From positions 60,253 through 104,303 of the forward strand of contig CAJJDP010000042.1 of the NCBI GenBank assembly GCA_905182995.1: DNA of 44,051 nucleotides, in the 5' to 3' direction. Position 1 is the stretch's first letter, and each line of letters opens with the position of its first letter. The notes beneath the pieces were generated by a model. That model was not told the DNA's origin, made no database searches, and saw only the letters and a list, made by a program, of their open reading frames with translations. The position numbers and the translations under genes are program-made. The DNA is from Paramecium octaurelia. Lineage: Eukaryota > Ciliophora > Oligohymenophorea > Peniculida > Parameciidae. Below are positions 26,901 to 38,871 of the stretch, in pieces.

Positions 26901-27879
26901 TCAAAAACGCTTTTACATTTGTTCAATTGCTAGATCCTTGGTTCAAAATTACCTGATACTTTTTAACTGTAAAACACTTTGTTGTGGAAAATTTCTGATC
27001 ATTGCTGCTATTGATTAATATAAAGATTGTTGTTTACGTTTATGGATGGTATTTTTTAGAACTAATTCATTCTTACATTTCTTTCATGATTACATTTTCC
27101 ATCTTTGCTCTGCTCATTGCGCTCACAGAAGTATGCTATTGATTTCTGGGAGCAAATTCATAAAATGCAATAATACAGTATCATCTGACCTTTTTTCTCT
27201 CACATGCACTGACTATACTAATCATTTATATAGTTTATAAACATCGAATCTAATGCTACATTCTAATATTGTCACCCACGTTACTTACTCTAGTCTATTG
27301 ATTGTTCATGTTACTCAGACTCTTCCTTTGTTATTAAATATGAGAATGCTTTTTTGTGAGATTCTTACATTTGATTTAATCTAAATTAAAGTAAATCACC
27401 TAGGATAATATAGTTATAGCATTTTCTGAAAGAAGAGCTACATCTAAACATTGTAACTCTCCAAAAATTGAAGGATTACAGCAGACTTTTTTTTCAATTT
27501 ATCTCTTGCTTGCTTTAAATAATGGATCTATATTGACATTACTATTTTCAAGAGTTTAATATCCTTATGATAGATTCTACAATTATGGTGCTGCTTGAAC
27601 TACTTGGTGGTGAAATACTTCATCCTATCCTCTTGTTCATCAAGTTTCTATGAAAATATTAGCATGTAATGTTTGATCCCAAAAGTTTATCTTATTTATG
27701 TGAGGATTAACATAGCTAAATGTTGGCCTTGTAAATTATATGATACTTGCAATTCATTTATTGATAACAATATAATGTGATAATAATACCAGTTTAATTT
27801 AGAAATTCATAATTACAATTAGCATTTAGGATCGCCATTAATAATCACTTGCGATAAATAGTACAGATTATAGAAGGGC
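26901..27879. other. No supported gene
   Basis: A minus-strand frame of about 115 codons between about 27.4 and 27.75 kb contains IYHKDIKLLKIV, superficially like a kinase catalytic loop, but the invariant Asn and neighbouring kinase motifs are missing. Nothing else is recognised. Confidence 0.4.
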
Positions 27880-29259
27880 ACTATTTCTGAATAACCATGA
27901 ACAAATTGATGAGATTAGGTGGCTGACAGCAAGTACTTAGGACAAAGAGTTGAACAAAATCTGTACTGTTAATCTCTAGTGTTGATGTAGTGTCCAATCG
28001 TGATAGTAGTGTAAGAGCTTGATCGTTTTATAAAAGCATCATAAAAATGGACATTACTAACAAGAAGCACTTCATCTTTTGCTCAATACATGATGGCCAT
28101 TCAACAGAAACAAATTAAGCAAGAACTAAAGCATCATAATCGATGGCACCATCACCCTCTAATAGTGCAAGTTGAATAATTGCAGTCACAACGCGGTACC
28201 AGTACACAACTGGATATTTATTATCAAATTGGTAGGAGGTTTGTATCTAATAAGATTCAGCTATATAATGTTTAACAATAATACAAGGGTCTCAATCTAC
28301 ACTATCTGCCTAATTGAATTAAGATGGTCAGTGACTATTAGTGGCATAATTAGTGAAAAAAATTGCAATGTACAATAGAAATATCAGTATCTATATAGGA
28401 TTCATCATGATAGGTATCACATTTTAAAACTAGTTAGCCTAGTCTTTAGATGAACCTACTTCTTAAAAACATTGGTACTAAAAGCTGAGATTTCAGTAAA
28501 TAAAACGCTGGCTCTTGTATCCTTAGATTCATAATAAGAATCATAGACCATCCCTACAGTCTAAAATTGGATGCTTCATGATAGAAATGATCTCAAATAT
28601 ATTGTTCCAGCCTAGTCATCAGCAAATTATATAGAATGATAGTATTCCAATGCGTTTCTTGGAGATAACAGGAAGCAAAAGAATTTCAAGTATTATGAGT
28701 GCATAAGCCACCATATAATTTGTCAGTTGTTTTAGCCAAATGTTAAATCCCCTCTATATAAGACTGTAAATCATAAGTAGAATCAGCATTTGTTACTTCA
28801 ATTATAGCATCTAAGCTGCAGGCAATGCAAGAACTCAAAGAATAAGCATCATATGAAATTTGTATTACACTAGCTTTAAATGTTGATAAATAATATAAAA
28901 AAAAGTGTTCAAAGCTGTGTACGTTAAGCAAGCATTGTGCAATGATAAATAAGAGAATTAAATGAAACTTGTAGAATATTTTGAGCAATATTTAAAACAT
29001 AAACTGCAAGAGAGGACTTGGAATCAGAAAATTCTCTGTAAATATATTTAAGTAGTAGAGTTTTCATCGCAATATGGAATATATCCATTTTCAGGGGAAG
29101 ATGCGAGTGATGACTCCTTTTCTTGATAATTAACGGGTGTGCGAATTCTAAGTGGTATATTTTGCTTGCCACAGGAGAAAAATTGACCATATGAATAAGT
29201 ATCGCTAATATCATTGCAAAAAATTGGAAGCTATTTTGGAAACTTAGGATAAGTGTCAA
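27880..29259 (-). pseudogene. Extended frame-broken relic, possibly one gene
   Basis: Reading leftwards, several long protein-like frames follow: an opening hydrophobic frame (29259-28924), a frame containing ISYDAYSLSSCIACSLDAI and TYDLQSYIEGIQHLAKTTD (28988-28743, open further), TVGMVYDSYYESKDTRASV, then YPVVYWYRVVTAIIQLALLE with GDGAIDYDALVLAQFVSVEW. GC content is higher than in the flanks. Frames change too often for introns, so if this is a gene it is dead. The family is not recognised; the alternation of helices could suggest an alpha-helical repeat protein, but this is a guess. Confidence 0.35.
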
Positions 29260-29377
29260 ATAATGGCTGTGAAGAAGGATGTAAATGATTGAACATTACT
29301 GTAATTAGCAGTCAATTCTACACAATATATAAGATGTAGGCCTGAATTTTAAAAAGTGGGGCTGTCATCTTGTTATC

Positions 29378-30251
29378 TCAATTTACCAACATTATTAGTT
29401 ATTATCCCACATTTCTTAGTTACTTTCTTTATACATACAATAAATAAAAATACTTATACGAAGCTTTTTTAATGGTATCTATAATTTGAGCTTGTTTGAA
29501 ACATTTGGGGATGTTCTTTGGATTCTTTAAATATTAATTCATTTGAAGCATCTTCTATAAATAATAGCGGCATACTATTATTAAATCATTCTCAAAACAA
29601 ATCTCTCCAAATACAGCAATCTTAAGTTTTCCTTTTGGGTATTCAGTTAGCTATACAACTACCTTCACAAAGATCAATCAATAAAAATGTCTTATATCAA
29701 AGGATCTCTTCATTAATTCGAAACTCCAAAGAGGCATTCATATATATAGAATTATGTGTTGGAATATAATTAAGAGTTGACTATCGCCCAAATATCTATA
29801 TTTGTTCCAAGCTGATCATTATTAATCAAACAAATCTAGATTGAATTTAGTGTTATTTCCTTATATGGAAAAGCGCAGTCTTTTAGAAACCCTCTAAGTT
29901 CTTCTTGAGAAGCCATCAAATTTCATGGAGAAAAATACGTTTCATCAAATTTTGAGTTGATCACATGCTCTAGATTATAAGTAGCTTCTTAATGTTAGCA
30001 TCAATTCTAACTCATTTTTATCCAATGATATGAGGATATTTCCCGTTTTCCAATTTTCTACTATAATTACAAGTATTCAATTTAGATTCATTCCTTGGGC
30101 TGTGGTGTGGAAGTTTTTGAAAGAATTTCATGTTCCTCTTATAAGTACCCCTAAGGGTTTCGACTGAGTTTATTTTCGTGTTGTGGATAATTCCGTATTA
30201 TACTAAGTGATTATCAAGCCATAACAGTCCATCATTTTAAGCTTCATTCAT
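29378..30251 (-). pseudogene. Decayed gene of unknown family in three consecutive frames
   Basis: The clearest minus-strand relic. From ATG 30251-30249 an 79-codon frame runs to TGA 30012 (QNDGLLWLDNHLVQYG, RGTYKRNMKFFQKLPHH). A second block begins at ATG 29916 and ends at 29710 (MASQEELRGFLKDCAFPYK, INNDQLGTNIDIWAIVNSQ). A third spans 29677-29378 (FVKVVVQLTEYPKGKLKIAV, FGEICFENDLII). A bridging block near 29.95-30.0 kb reads LDKNELELMLTLRSYLQ. All are on the same strand and in order. The breaks are TGA codons and frameshifts with no usable intron. Composition is typical of a soluble conserved protein, but I cannot name it. Confidence 0.5.
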
Positions 30252-31784
30252 GTTGAATCAGTATATCAATACAACCTCAACCGATAGACTATTCTAAACT
30301 TAATAACCAATAAAATTGTCATAGATTAATACATATGAGCGTTGTTTATTTTGAAAAAAAACTAGTTTATTTTTATGATAAATCAGATTTCCTTTTGAGT
30401 TAAGACCTTTTCTTGAAGTTATCATCATCTTCTTTTTTGTTGATTATTTAAAAAATCAAAAAAAACACATAATCAAAATCTATTTTTTGGATGATAAATA
30501 TAGAAAATGTATAGAAAATGTAGACATTTGATTATGCATCTTAGATTTAGTTAATAATATTTGATGAAATTAAGTAAAAGTTTAAGAAACAGAATTGAGG
30601 TAAGCTCTAGTCATGTCAGAGGCATGAAAATTCGAAATCAAAAATAAGGAATAAATTAATGGCTAATCTACATTCTCTTTTCTGCTTCAAATAGAGGGAA
30701 AGGTAATAAGCATATATAAAGTAAGTTGTTTAATATTTTTGGCAATTTAATACATTCCGTAATTATTATTCTAAAAATACAGCTAATTAAAATTTCACTA
30801 AAATGAAGGTGATTAAGTTTAAAGTGTTATATATTATGATTGAAAGAAATCGCAAATTTATTTATTCATTGATAACTTATTTTGCATATGAAGAAATCCT
30901 CAAATAACAGTCATTATTTAAATATGTCACTACTGAATGCAGGATTAATTTAAGGACTCTATAATTTAGACTTATAAATATTGAATCTTGATTTATGGAT
31001 GTTGGTAATAGAAGAGGATTTAATAATAATTAGATTGTAATGGAGTGGTTGAAGATCATGTTTATTTTAGTTTTATATAGACTGAGAGGATAATCAGATA
31101 TTCCTGAAAATTAAAGAATATACTTTGTTCATAATTTAATTTTGAACAGTTCATTCAGAATGTATATATTTTTTTTACATTATTTAAATTAGATCTTTCT
31201 CTGACTTAGGAATCATAAATATGGAAAATCATTTTAAAGAAATAAATCTATGATGATAAGTGTGAAATTTGATAACACTAATTGAATCTTTTAAAAAGGC
31301 TAAGGGTTGCTTGGTGAATATTATGAAACTAAGGGGAGGATTATTAAGGTATAATTTAGATATTCTAATATTAAAGCATTTTTCTTATACTTTTTGAAAT
31401 AACGCTTTTTCAAAATTTCCAGAAATTTAATCATACCTTAATTTTGAGTCTCTATGAATCTTTGGAATATTAATGATTATTCCAAAAGATGAGCAGTTAA
31501 ACTTCAACCAAATTTCGATGTGAGGTAAAACTGCATCTTTGCTAAAGACTAAATTAGTCTTAGCCCATTTATGGTAAAAAGATATTGGGTTAAATCATCG
31601 AACTTAATATTACAGGCTATCGTAGAGATCATCATATTTAATAGATGATATTACTGCTATTCCTAATTCAAAAATTTTGATAGTTTCCAAGTATTTAAAT
31701 TGGAACTCCAATAAAATTTTCATAAGAGTTTGAATATATTCGAAAGATATTTATATATGATTTTAAGCCAAAAGTTTTTCATAA
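30252..31784. other. Gene-poor AT-rich DNA
   Basis: No supported gene. A short direct repeat (tagaaaatgta, twice) lies near 30500. Frames at 31.3-31.75 kb are weakly protein-like but broken. Confidence 0.45.
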
Positions 31785-32533
31785 ATGTTAGAAAAAGTCA
31801 TTTAATTTTATGATGAATAATTACTTAGGCAAGCTTATATATTAGGAGATTTGTATAAAATAATAGAAGCCCTCAGAAACATAAAAACAACTAGATAATA
31901 TAATCAGTTAAGTGTTCTACATCTATATATTATATAATAAACTAAGTAAAATTTGTCCTTTATATAGGATGATACTATATCTCGAATTCATTTCTTAGCT
32001 CCTCAATTTTAATGTATTCTTTTTGAAAATTTAATAAAAAATGGAGATTTTATTGATTATATTCCAAAAAATTACTCCTTACAACGGAGAGTGTTCAGAT
32101 TGAAGCCTTTTAACAGTCATCTCATTGATTTTTCAAAAAGAAATATTATAATAACCTTTTTCATTAAAATCTGAATGAAATTGCTCATACGTTTAAATCA
32201 TTTTGGGTGTTAGGATTAATTTTTATTTTAAAAGAATTCAGCACTTAAGAAGTCAAAATTTAATGGATTTTAGATATAAATATTTATCTATATGAGATAG
32301 TGTCAGGATTGATGGTCATAGACTAGACAATTAAGAATGCATCTTTCAATCAGAATATTTTTATTACTACTTTAAGAAATTTTTTCTAGAAGCCAAGGTA
32401 AGGGCATCTAATTTGTTCTTAGTTTAATAAAAGGAGAAGAAAATATTATAAAACGACAAACTGTATACTTCCAATATTCTAATAATTGATTGAGATGAAA
32501 TTTAACTTATTGATATTGAAATACATGAAATGA
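31785..32533 (+). pseudogene. Unassigned coding block in two frames
   Basis: ATG 31785 opens a 129-codon frame to TGA 32172-32174 (FYDEQLLRQAYILGDLYKII, TISRIHFLAPQF, LIKNGDFIDYIPKNYSLQ). A second frame, open from about 32133, continues to TGA 32531-32533 (QNLNEIAHTFKSFW, INIYLYEIVSGLMVIDQTI). The two overlap near 32130-32170, as expected for a single-base frameshift. The phrase around ENLIKNGDFIDYI recalls the hinge region of protein kinases, but no ATP-binding or catalytic loop is visible, so I do not call a kinase. The last TGA overlaps the ATG of the next ORF by the four bases ATGA. Confidence 0.45.
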
Positions 32534-33241
32534 CAGAAAGCAAAGGATAGGTTTAACCCAAGCCCAATTTACTTAGAACTAAGAACCTAAGCTTAATTTC
32601 ATTTAGAAATTTTAGTATTTAGGTTATATTAGAAATGAACTTTAGAAAACTGACAAAAAGAAGAAACAAAAGTAAATATACTACTGAAGAAATGAATGCA
32701 GCGATTTTTCATATGTTTAATTGGACTATGTTTATTTAATATTGTATTTCAAACCAAAATTTTAAATCTATTTTGTTTTACTTTAATAAACACAAAAAAT
32801 AAATTAACAATCAATAGTAAAATACGTATAGGTCATTAAAAGGATAGCATTCTACATAAAAAAAAGAAATATGGACAAGAAAATCCTAAAAAAGATTTTT
32901 TAAGATATTCACATCTATTTAATTCTGAATCAATACCTTATTTATAAGAAATCACGACTATATTCTAAGATCATCGAAATAAGTATCAAAAAGGAAGTTT
33001 ATTTTACCAAATATGGGATTATAAGTAAAGATTTTATGATTTCTGTTTTGTAAATCCTATTAAAAATGCCTAATTGATACCTATTGCCTAATCAATGACC
33101 TTAAATAGTGAAATATTAATTTTCAAACCTTTGTTTTATCATCATAATGTAATAGACTAAATTCACGAGGACGTTCAGATATTGAAAAACGTTAGTAAAA
33201 AATAAATATCCAATTTTGGAACTTAGCATGCTAAGGAGTGA
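32530..33241 (+). CDS. Unassigned protein, about 236 residues, with one homopolymer frameshift
   Basis: ATG 32530-32532, TGA 33239-33241. The first 110 codons are continuous and include a basic segment (RKLTKRRNKSKYTTEEM). An A8 run at 32858-32865 then changes frame by one base, after which a second continuous stretch runs to the stop (DFLRYSHLFNSESIPYLQE, FYQIWDYKQRFYDFCFV, SEILIFKPLFYHHNVIDQ). The location of the break in a homopolymer makes a sequencing or assembly error as likely as a real mutation. I recognise no family. It may be the C-terminal part of the preceding block rather than a separate gene. Confidence 0.5.
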
Positions 33242-35674
33242 TGATTAAATTGAGTTTTTTCTATTAATTTTCTTATTATAAGCACTTGATCACTACTGGA
33301 GATATAAAGAAATTGGACACAAATTTTTAAATCCTCAGGAAAGTGTGGTGAGTATAAGATCAAATGAGAAACCCAATAGGTACTTCGTTTTAATAATTGG
33401 AAATATCTCCTATTGAGTTCTTTTTCCTTCAATGCATACTTGTTTTATAGGCTCTACATCCAAAAAAATATTAAACAATTTTCTATGATAAATACTATTC
33501 TATAACTTTCCCAAATAATCGTACAGTAGATTTAAAATCAAAAGTTGAGATTGAAATGTTTGTTGTTTAAAGCTATAAATAGCTATTGAGTTGACTGAGC
33601 GTTTTAACGTATTCTGCATTATTTTCAGAAAGCAATACCTTAATTTAAGTCCTTTATTGTTATGATAAGAGACTTGAGATTAAAAGTAGAATCAGTAAGA
33701 CTAATATTGTTTGAATAAAGATCATTTAAAACTTGTACTTTACAAGGGAGATTTGAACCTCGTTTTTCTTTATAATCCTAAAAAAAGAGAATAAATTTAA
33801 AAATAGAGCAACACGTCGACTTCTTAGTGAAATACTAATCAATTTAGCCATACCTTACGAAAAATAATAACAACAAGAATCGAAATTAAGAAGAAAACTA
33901 TTTTTAGTGAAGAATTGTTTTATTGTTTTAGAAAAAAGTTCCTCATAATTATCTAAGAATTTAAGCTGGATTTGCGGAACGAAAATCTATTATTCAATTT
34001 CAGCTAATTAATTTGAAGTGTCAATTTAATCTATTTCCAAGCAATTTTAAATAAAAAGGAGTGCATTAAGATAAATAAATTAGGAGTCTTAAATTGACAA
34101 CCCCTGATGTTAAATCTTCTTGGGAACATAAAGTGCATTTACTACTACATTATTTATTTTGATATTTACAAAATTTGGTTTCTTAAATGCAATCTATTAT
34201 TTTTCCATAAATAAACCTGATTCCTCACTCTTAATTGATGATGATCATTAATGATTTCAGTCTATTGAGGTTTGTTTATGATATTACATTTATATCTATG
34301 AATTCTCTATTAAATTTGGATGGATAATCGTTCCTATCTTATAAATAAATCATTAATAAATCAATTTTCAATTTTAATCGTAATCCTATAAAAGGAGCAG
34401 ATCTAAATTTCAAAATATTCAAGTTTGTTACAGAAAAAATGTATTATAAATTATTAAAACAGTATACACTTAGTGATTTCATTGTTAAGCTTGAAAAGTA
34501 CATTTCACTGTTTAACAGAAAAACTCACCTCAAAGAGACTATTATTAATTCAACTGTAGAAGAAGTAGTAAAGTCTCAATATATGCAAACTCAAGCCTGC
34601 CATTTTGGTAGGGATGGTATCAAAATATAAAAAATAAACAAAATTACCAGTGGATGCATCTGAACATATGACGCTAAATTATAATTCACATGATGTTTGA
34701 TTACACAAAACCTTTACTTTCCTGTTTTACATGGAGTCAAATTTTAGAGGGAGGACAATATTCTCACTTTTTCGTTCCGCTTCTATTTCATTAGTATCAG
34801 AAGTCTAAAATTTGATGTAAGGATGAGTGCTATTTGGAAACACAAACTTCAAAAGATTCCTTTCTTTGTGGGTTTAATGGGTGCTTATAGACTCAAGTAA
34901 TAATTATAAGTGGCTAACTTTTTATAAATATAATTAGGGAAGAGGTTTCATTTTATAATAGCCAACATGTGTATATCGCTTAAAGAATAAAGATTGGTGG
35001 TCAGTCTACTCCAGAGAGCCAAAAGGATATGATGAAAAAAATGATTGAGTTTTCAGGACACATTACAAGAAGAGGTTAAAGTACTCTGATATCAAACCAA
35101 TTAGAACAAAGTTGAGAGTTGCTGAAAGCTGAATCTGTATACAAATGCCATTTAATTTGAACCACACTTTGAGTTGTTTAAAAAAGGAGCTTAATCAACT
35201 GAGATTGCGCAAACAATAAATCAATCATAAGAGTTATGACCCAAGAAATATCCTTATGTCAAATCTCAACAGTAGTTGTTACAATAAATTAAGCAAGTCA
35301 GTTGGCATGATTGAAATATTTTACTTCAGCCAACTGTAGATGCAAGAATTACTGCATTAGTTTCAACAGTTGGTCATATGATGATATCCTAATATACATA
35401 TAGCACATTAGGTACTAAAAATTATGAATTGTACATTAATCTGAGCAAATGGTTTACTGATATATTTGTCAATTGCTCATTAAGGTTCAACAAGACCATA
35501 AGTTAAATAATACGCAGTATGAAAGTAGTGCAATATAAATTCATATACTATTTGATCACTCTTTTAGGGCATTAAGAAAATTATTTTAAACAGCTATATC
35601 AATACAGGGTGAGCATACAATTACACATGATGTTGGCAGTCAGATACATAATAGAACTTGAAAATTTTAGGTTG
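33242..35674. other. Gene-poor DNA with weak frames
   Basis: A minus-strand 69-codon frame lies at 33223-33432. A + strand frame from about 34300 to TGA near 34674 includes ATG 34439 (MYYKLLKQYTLSDFIVKLEK). Between 34.98 and 35.6 kb + strand frames are protein-like in more than one register (for example KDMMKKMIEFSGHITRRG and DARITALVSTVGHMMISQY), which shows that appearance alone is not proof here. The last frame runs directly into the WD-repeat gene below. Confidence 0.35.
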
Positions 35675-37034
35675 ATGATTTAAAAACCAACTCATAATAT
35701 TGCACTATTAATTTAAATAATCATAAAATGTATTAATAATAATAATAATTTTAGTAGAAATGTAATTTGAATAGTTATTATAGAGTAAAATAGAATGTTA
35801 AATGAAAGAAATGGAGAAAGAGTTAGATGTATTTATGATAATTATTTTAGTAATCGTTTGATAAAATAAATAATTTGATTGATTTAGTATTGATTATAGA
35901 TAATCCAATTAAAGCAATTACTAATCTAAAATCATAATCATCATTACCAAAACTAAATGAATTTCCTTTTATTCATTAATCTAAGTTTTAATCAAACATC
36001 CTTTAAGAATTCCCACCTTTAATCAAATCATAATTATAATTTAAATAGCATCATAATATTCAATCTCAATCTTCATTTAATCTAAAATCATTTAAGTATA
36101 TTTAACATAATTCCATTAAATAGTAGAATAATTGTTATTCTTTTGCTTTTAATAAATTTTGTTAAATTATTGCAGTTGGATTGAATTAAAAATAATAATA
36201 TATGAATTCAAATAAGAAGTGTTTAAATAAATTCAAATATTAGATCAACTACTAGGAAATTTGTATACATTAAATTTTATGAAAAAATCTAATTAGTTGA
36301 TATCTGGAGATCATTAAGGCAATATTTCAATTTAGTCAATTAATAACAACTATTTATGGGTTTGCTCATAAACAATTAAATGGCACAATTCTAATATTAG
36401 ATGTTTAATTGTGAATAAAAATGAAGATCTGTTTATATCAGGCAGTGGTGATAACACTATTAAGTTTTAGGTTAAGCAAAATGAATGGATCTGTTCATAA
36501 ACAATCACAGATCATCAAAGTTATGTTTATTCTTTAAGTTTAAATGACTAATAAAATTAATTTATTTCTTGTGGATATGATAAATTAATCTTAATAATTG
36601 AGTATTCAGAATAAAATAGAAATTGGATTCCAATTTAAAAAATTAATGTTGATTGTTATGGAATTCGATTATGCTTTATCAACAATACTCTATTCACATT
36701 TTAACCTACATGGAATAATTCAATGCATGTTTATGAGATGAATAGTTTAAGTAAATATTTCACTAAAACTAAAGATATTATTGTTAATCAAGGTAATGAT
36801 GATACTATATTTTTTCCATAATAATATATTAAATAAAAATAATTATTATTGAATAAGCATGATATATATATCAATATTATAAGAATAAAACAAACTGGAC
36901 AGTTTAAACTTGAGTAATCTATTCAATTTGGAAACTATCGTATATTTGGATCATTAAGTGATGATGGAGACTATTTGATAACTTGGGATGAGATATCAAA
37001 AGAAATTTAAATTAGAAAATACACAGAACAATGA
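35675..37034 (+). CDS. WD-repeat protein with Gln-rich N-terminal helix region
   Basis: Member of a large Paramecium family: an N-terminal helical region followed by WD40-type beta-propeller repeats, probably a protein-interaction scaffold. Proposed start ATG 35675. Introns at 35730-35754 (25 nt) and 35829-35850 (22 nt) join MIQKPTHN..., MQFEQLLQSKIECQMKEMEK and ELD|QSFDKINNLIDL in frame. The propeller part is one uninterrupted frame from about 36200 to TGA 37032-37034, with repeat motifs WVCSQTIKWHNSNIRCL, FISGSGDNTIKF, WICSQTITDHQSYVYSLSL, FISCGYDKLILIIEYSEQNR and a terminal GSLSDDGDYLITWDE. Between the two parts, at about 36181-36205, the frame changes and the residues usually linking AVGLNQ to the first blade (...IYEFKQE) are missing, so a small deletion has occurred. 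The usual N-terminal Cys/His module is not visible, so the 5' end may be truncated. Confidence 0.85.
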
Positions 37035-37556
37035 TAATTTATAAATACAAATAATATTTTATTATTTATAAAAATTTCTTGAAATTTGATGCAAGAGATT
37101 GATTTAACTAAGAAAAACATTTTTTCCTTTCACGACAAGGCTAGAAAATAATACTTATGACATTACTTTTCAGCAGTTGATAATATTGTACTATATTTAA
37201 ATATAAAAGGGTTTAAAGTAATTAATTTAAATAATATTTAGATTGATTTCAATTAATTTATTTTTGTGAAATAATTAATAATGAGGAAAATCACATAATT
37301 TGATTAATTTTAATAGAATCAATAAATAATCATTAGTTTATAGAGATCAATTTAAAACAGAATCCTATTATTTGGTATTAATTATAATTTTTTTTAGAAT
37401 TATCACTGCGCAGCCGACTTATGAAGGCATAAAAAAATAAGATCTTAACGAATCTCTTCCTTATAATGTCTTATGATACACAGAGGGTTTCATATTCTTT
37501 GGATTTTTTTGATAAAATGTTCATTAGATGACAATTTATACTTAGATTGTTTATTA
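37035..37556. other. Intergenic spacer downstream of the WD-repeat gene
   Basis: AT-rich. The first 250 nt still have open + strand frames but no family match. Nothing else supported. Confidence 0.5.
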
Positions 37557-38870
37557 TATAAATAGACAATTGAATAGAGAATCAAATATAATTTTTAGGA
37601 TTAATGATTGCAAGAAATCAATTATTGATCTCACCTTTTTCAGTCTACAAGAATTAGTTATTTTATGATTACAAGTTCCATAAATAATAGCACCAAGTGC
37701 AAATATGAAAACCTCAATTATCATCTAAACCTGCTAGAGCACATTTTTCAGCTGCATTTTAATAGCAATAGTGTAAGAATCACATACACCCTTACTGCAG
37801 TCATACTTCTTCAAATAGGATTTTGAAAATTTTGAAACATCTACATATGTCATGCACCTACTTAAAACCAGTAAGCAACTTTATTCCCTGTGGAAATGAA
37901 ATTGGAATCTACTGATTTTTACACCTAAAACATGAGAATATCTATTAGAATCTTGATTGAATTGAATGTAAGTTATTGTTCAAGATTTAGGCAGAAATTT
38001 CTAAATACTTGTTCATCATTTAAATTCATGGTGCAATCAATCGATTGATATAACAATTTTTGTGCAATCACATTGATGTTAGCAATTAAAACTTAAATTG
38101 AAAGAAATATATAAACTTTTTATACGAGTAAGAATTCTGGCCTCGAATCAATTATTTACCCCCCTAAATAAAAATAAATAATAATTTTAATTAACTATTT
38201 TAGAGAAAATTTACAAAGTTAGCTTGACTTACTTCATCATACTTAAAAAATATTAATACTACAAATTTTCAGAATCTCCGTCTAAAAAATGAGTTTTTTT
38301 TTTAATTTGATTGAAATCCCAATTATTATGTTTAATTGAAATAAGTAAAAAACAGTTATTAAATATTAAAATAATAATAGTGAATGTCTTTATATAAAAC
38401 AATTTGTAATTTGTGAAATGATAATGAGAAAAAAAGTAATATTGATTAATTCAGAATTGAATATTTACAACTAAATATTCTGATTGAAAGAAAATATTGA
38501 CTTAAGAAAGTTAGAACTAGATAATCTATTTAATTTACTTATGATTTTAATGCCTCATTACATTTGCATTTTTAACTGTAAATTTAGATACTAGTCTTAG
38601 TCTAACCTTACTAGTAAACATGTCCTGACAGAAGAAATTATTTTCATCTCTCTCTAAACTCAAAGATCTAGGAATTACTTATTTAGTTAAAATATTTATA
38701 CACCTGAATTTGATAATTCAACATTATAATTTGGTGTATAATATGTTTAATAATTAATAATAAATTTAAATTTTGCTCATTGGAAATCAATGCCAGGGGT
38801 TTCATTCATTAAGATTCTGTTTTTCTATCCAATCCTATTTTATCAAAACTGTATCGATGCTCAAAGTGGT
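37557..38870. repeat. 1.3-kb direct duplication, first copy
   Basis: Repeats at 38872-40183 with an offset of 1315 nt. I see no difference over roughly the first 1.22 kb. The last 85-90 nt, which encode the start of the crystallin-like gene, differ at about one position in nine and have an indel just before the ATG. On the minus strand 37600-37800 reads as a Cys-containing frame (NAAEKCALAGLDDN, then ICTWC), possibly a surface-protein relic, but this is weak. Confidence 0.92.
38790..38870 (+). pseudogene. Diverged 5' end of a crystallin-like gene, cut at the n
   Basis: 27 codons from ATG 38790, parallel to the start of the gene at 40104. Eight or nine base differences give a mix of silent changes (AAG/AAA, CCA/CCT, CTA/CTC) and mild ones (Phe/Leu, Phe/Tyr, Ile/Met, Ile/Thr), with no frameshift. 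That pattern is expected between real paralogues or ohnologues, not of read errors. The piece stops at the n. Confidence 0.6.
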
Positions 38871-38871
38871 N
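38871..38871. other. Single-n assembly join
   Basis: One ambiguous base exactly between the two 1.3-kb copies; same situation as at 4249. Confidence 0.85.

Noticed and set aside
27560..27760. Minus-strand frame containing IYHKDIKLLKIV, like a protein kinase catalytic loop
   Set aside because: The invariant Asn is absent, no DFG or glycine loop is in order nearby, and the frame is a single open stretch that could arise by chance.
28743..29259. Two long minus-strand ORFs in the standard code taken as separate genes
   Set aside because: They overlap, lie in different frames of one relic, and end at TAA codons that are sense in this genome.
31995..32330. Possible kinase hinge (FENLIKNGDFIDYI) and helix F-like phrase (IYLYEIVSG)
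   Set aside because: No ATP-binding Lys, HRD-type or DFG-type motif between them; spacing is wrong.
33745..33770. Sequence resembling a tRNA T-arm (GGTTCAAATC on the minus strand)
   Set aside because: No matching 5-bp T-stem, no A-box or anticodon arm at the required distance.
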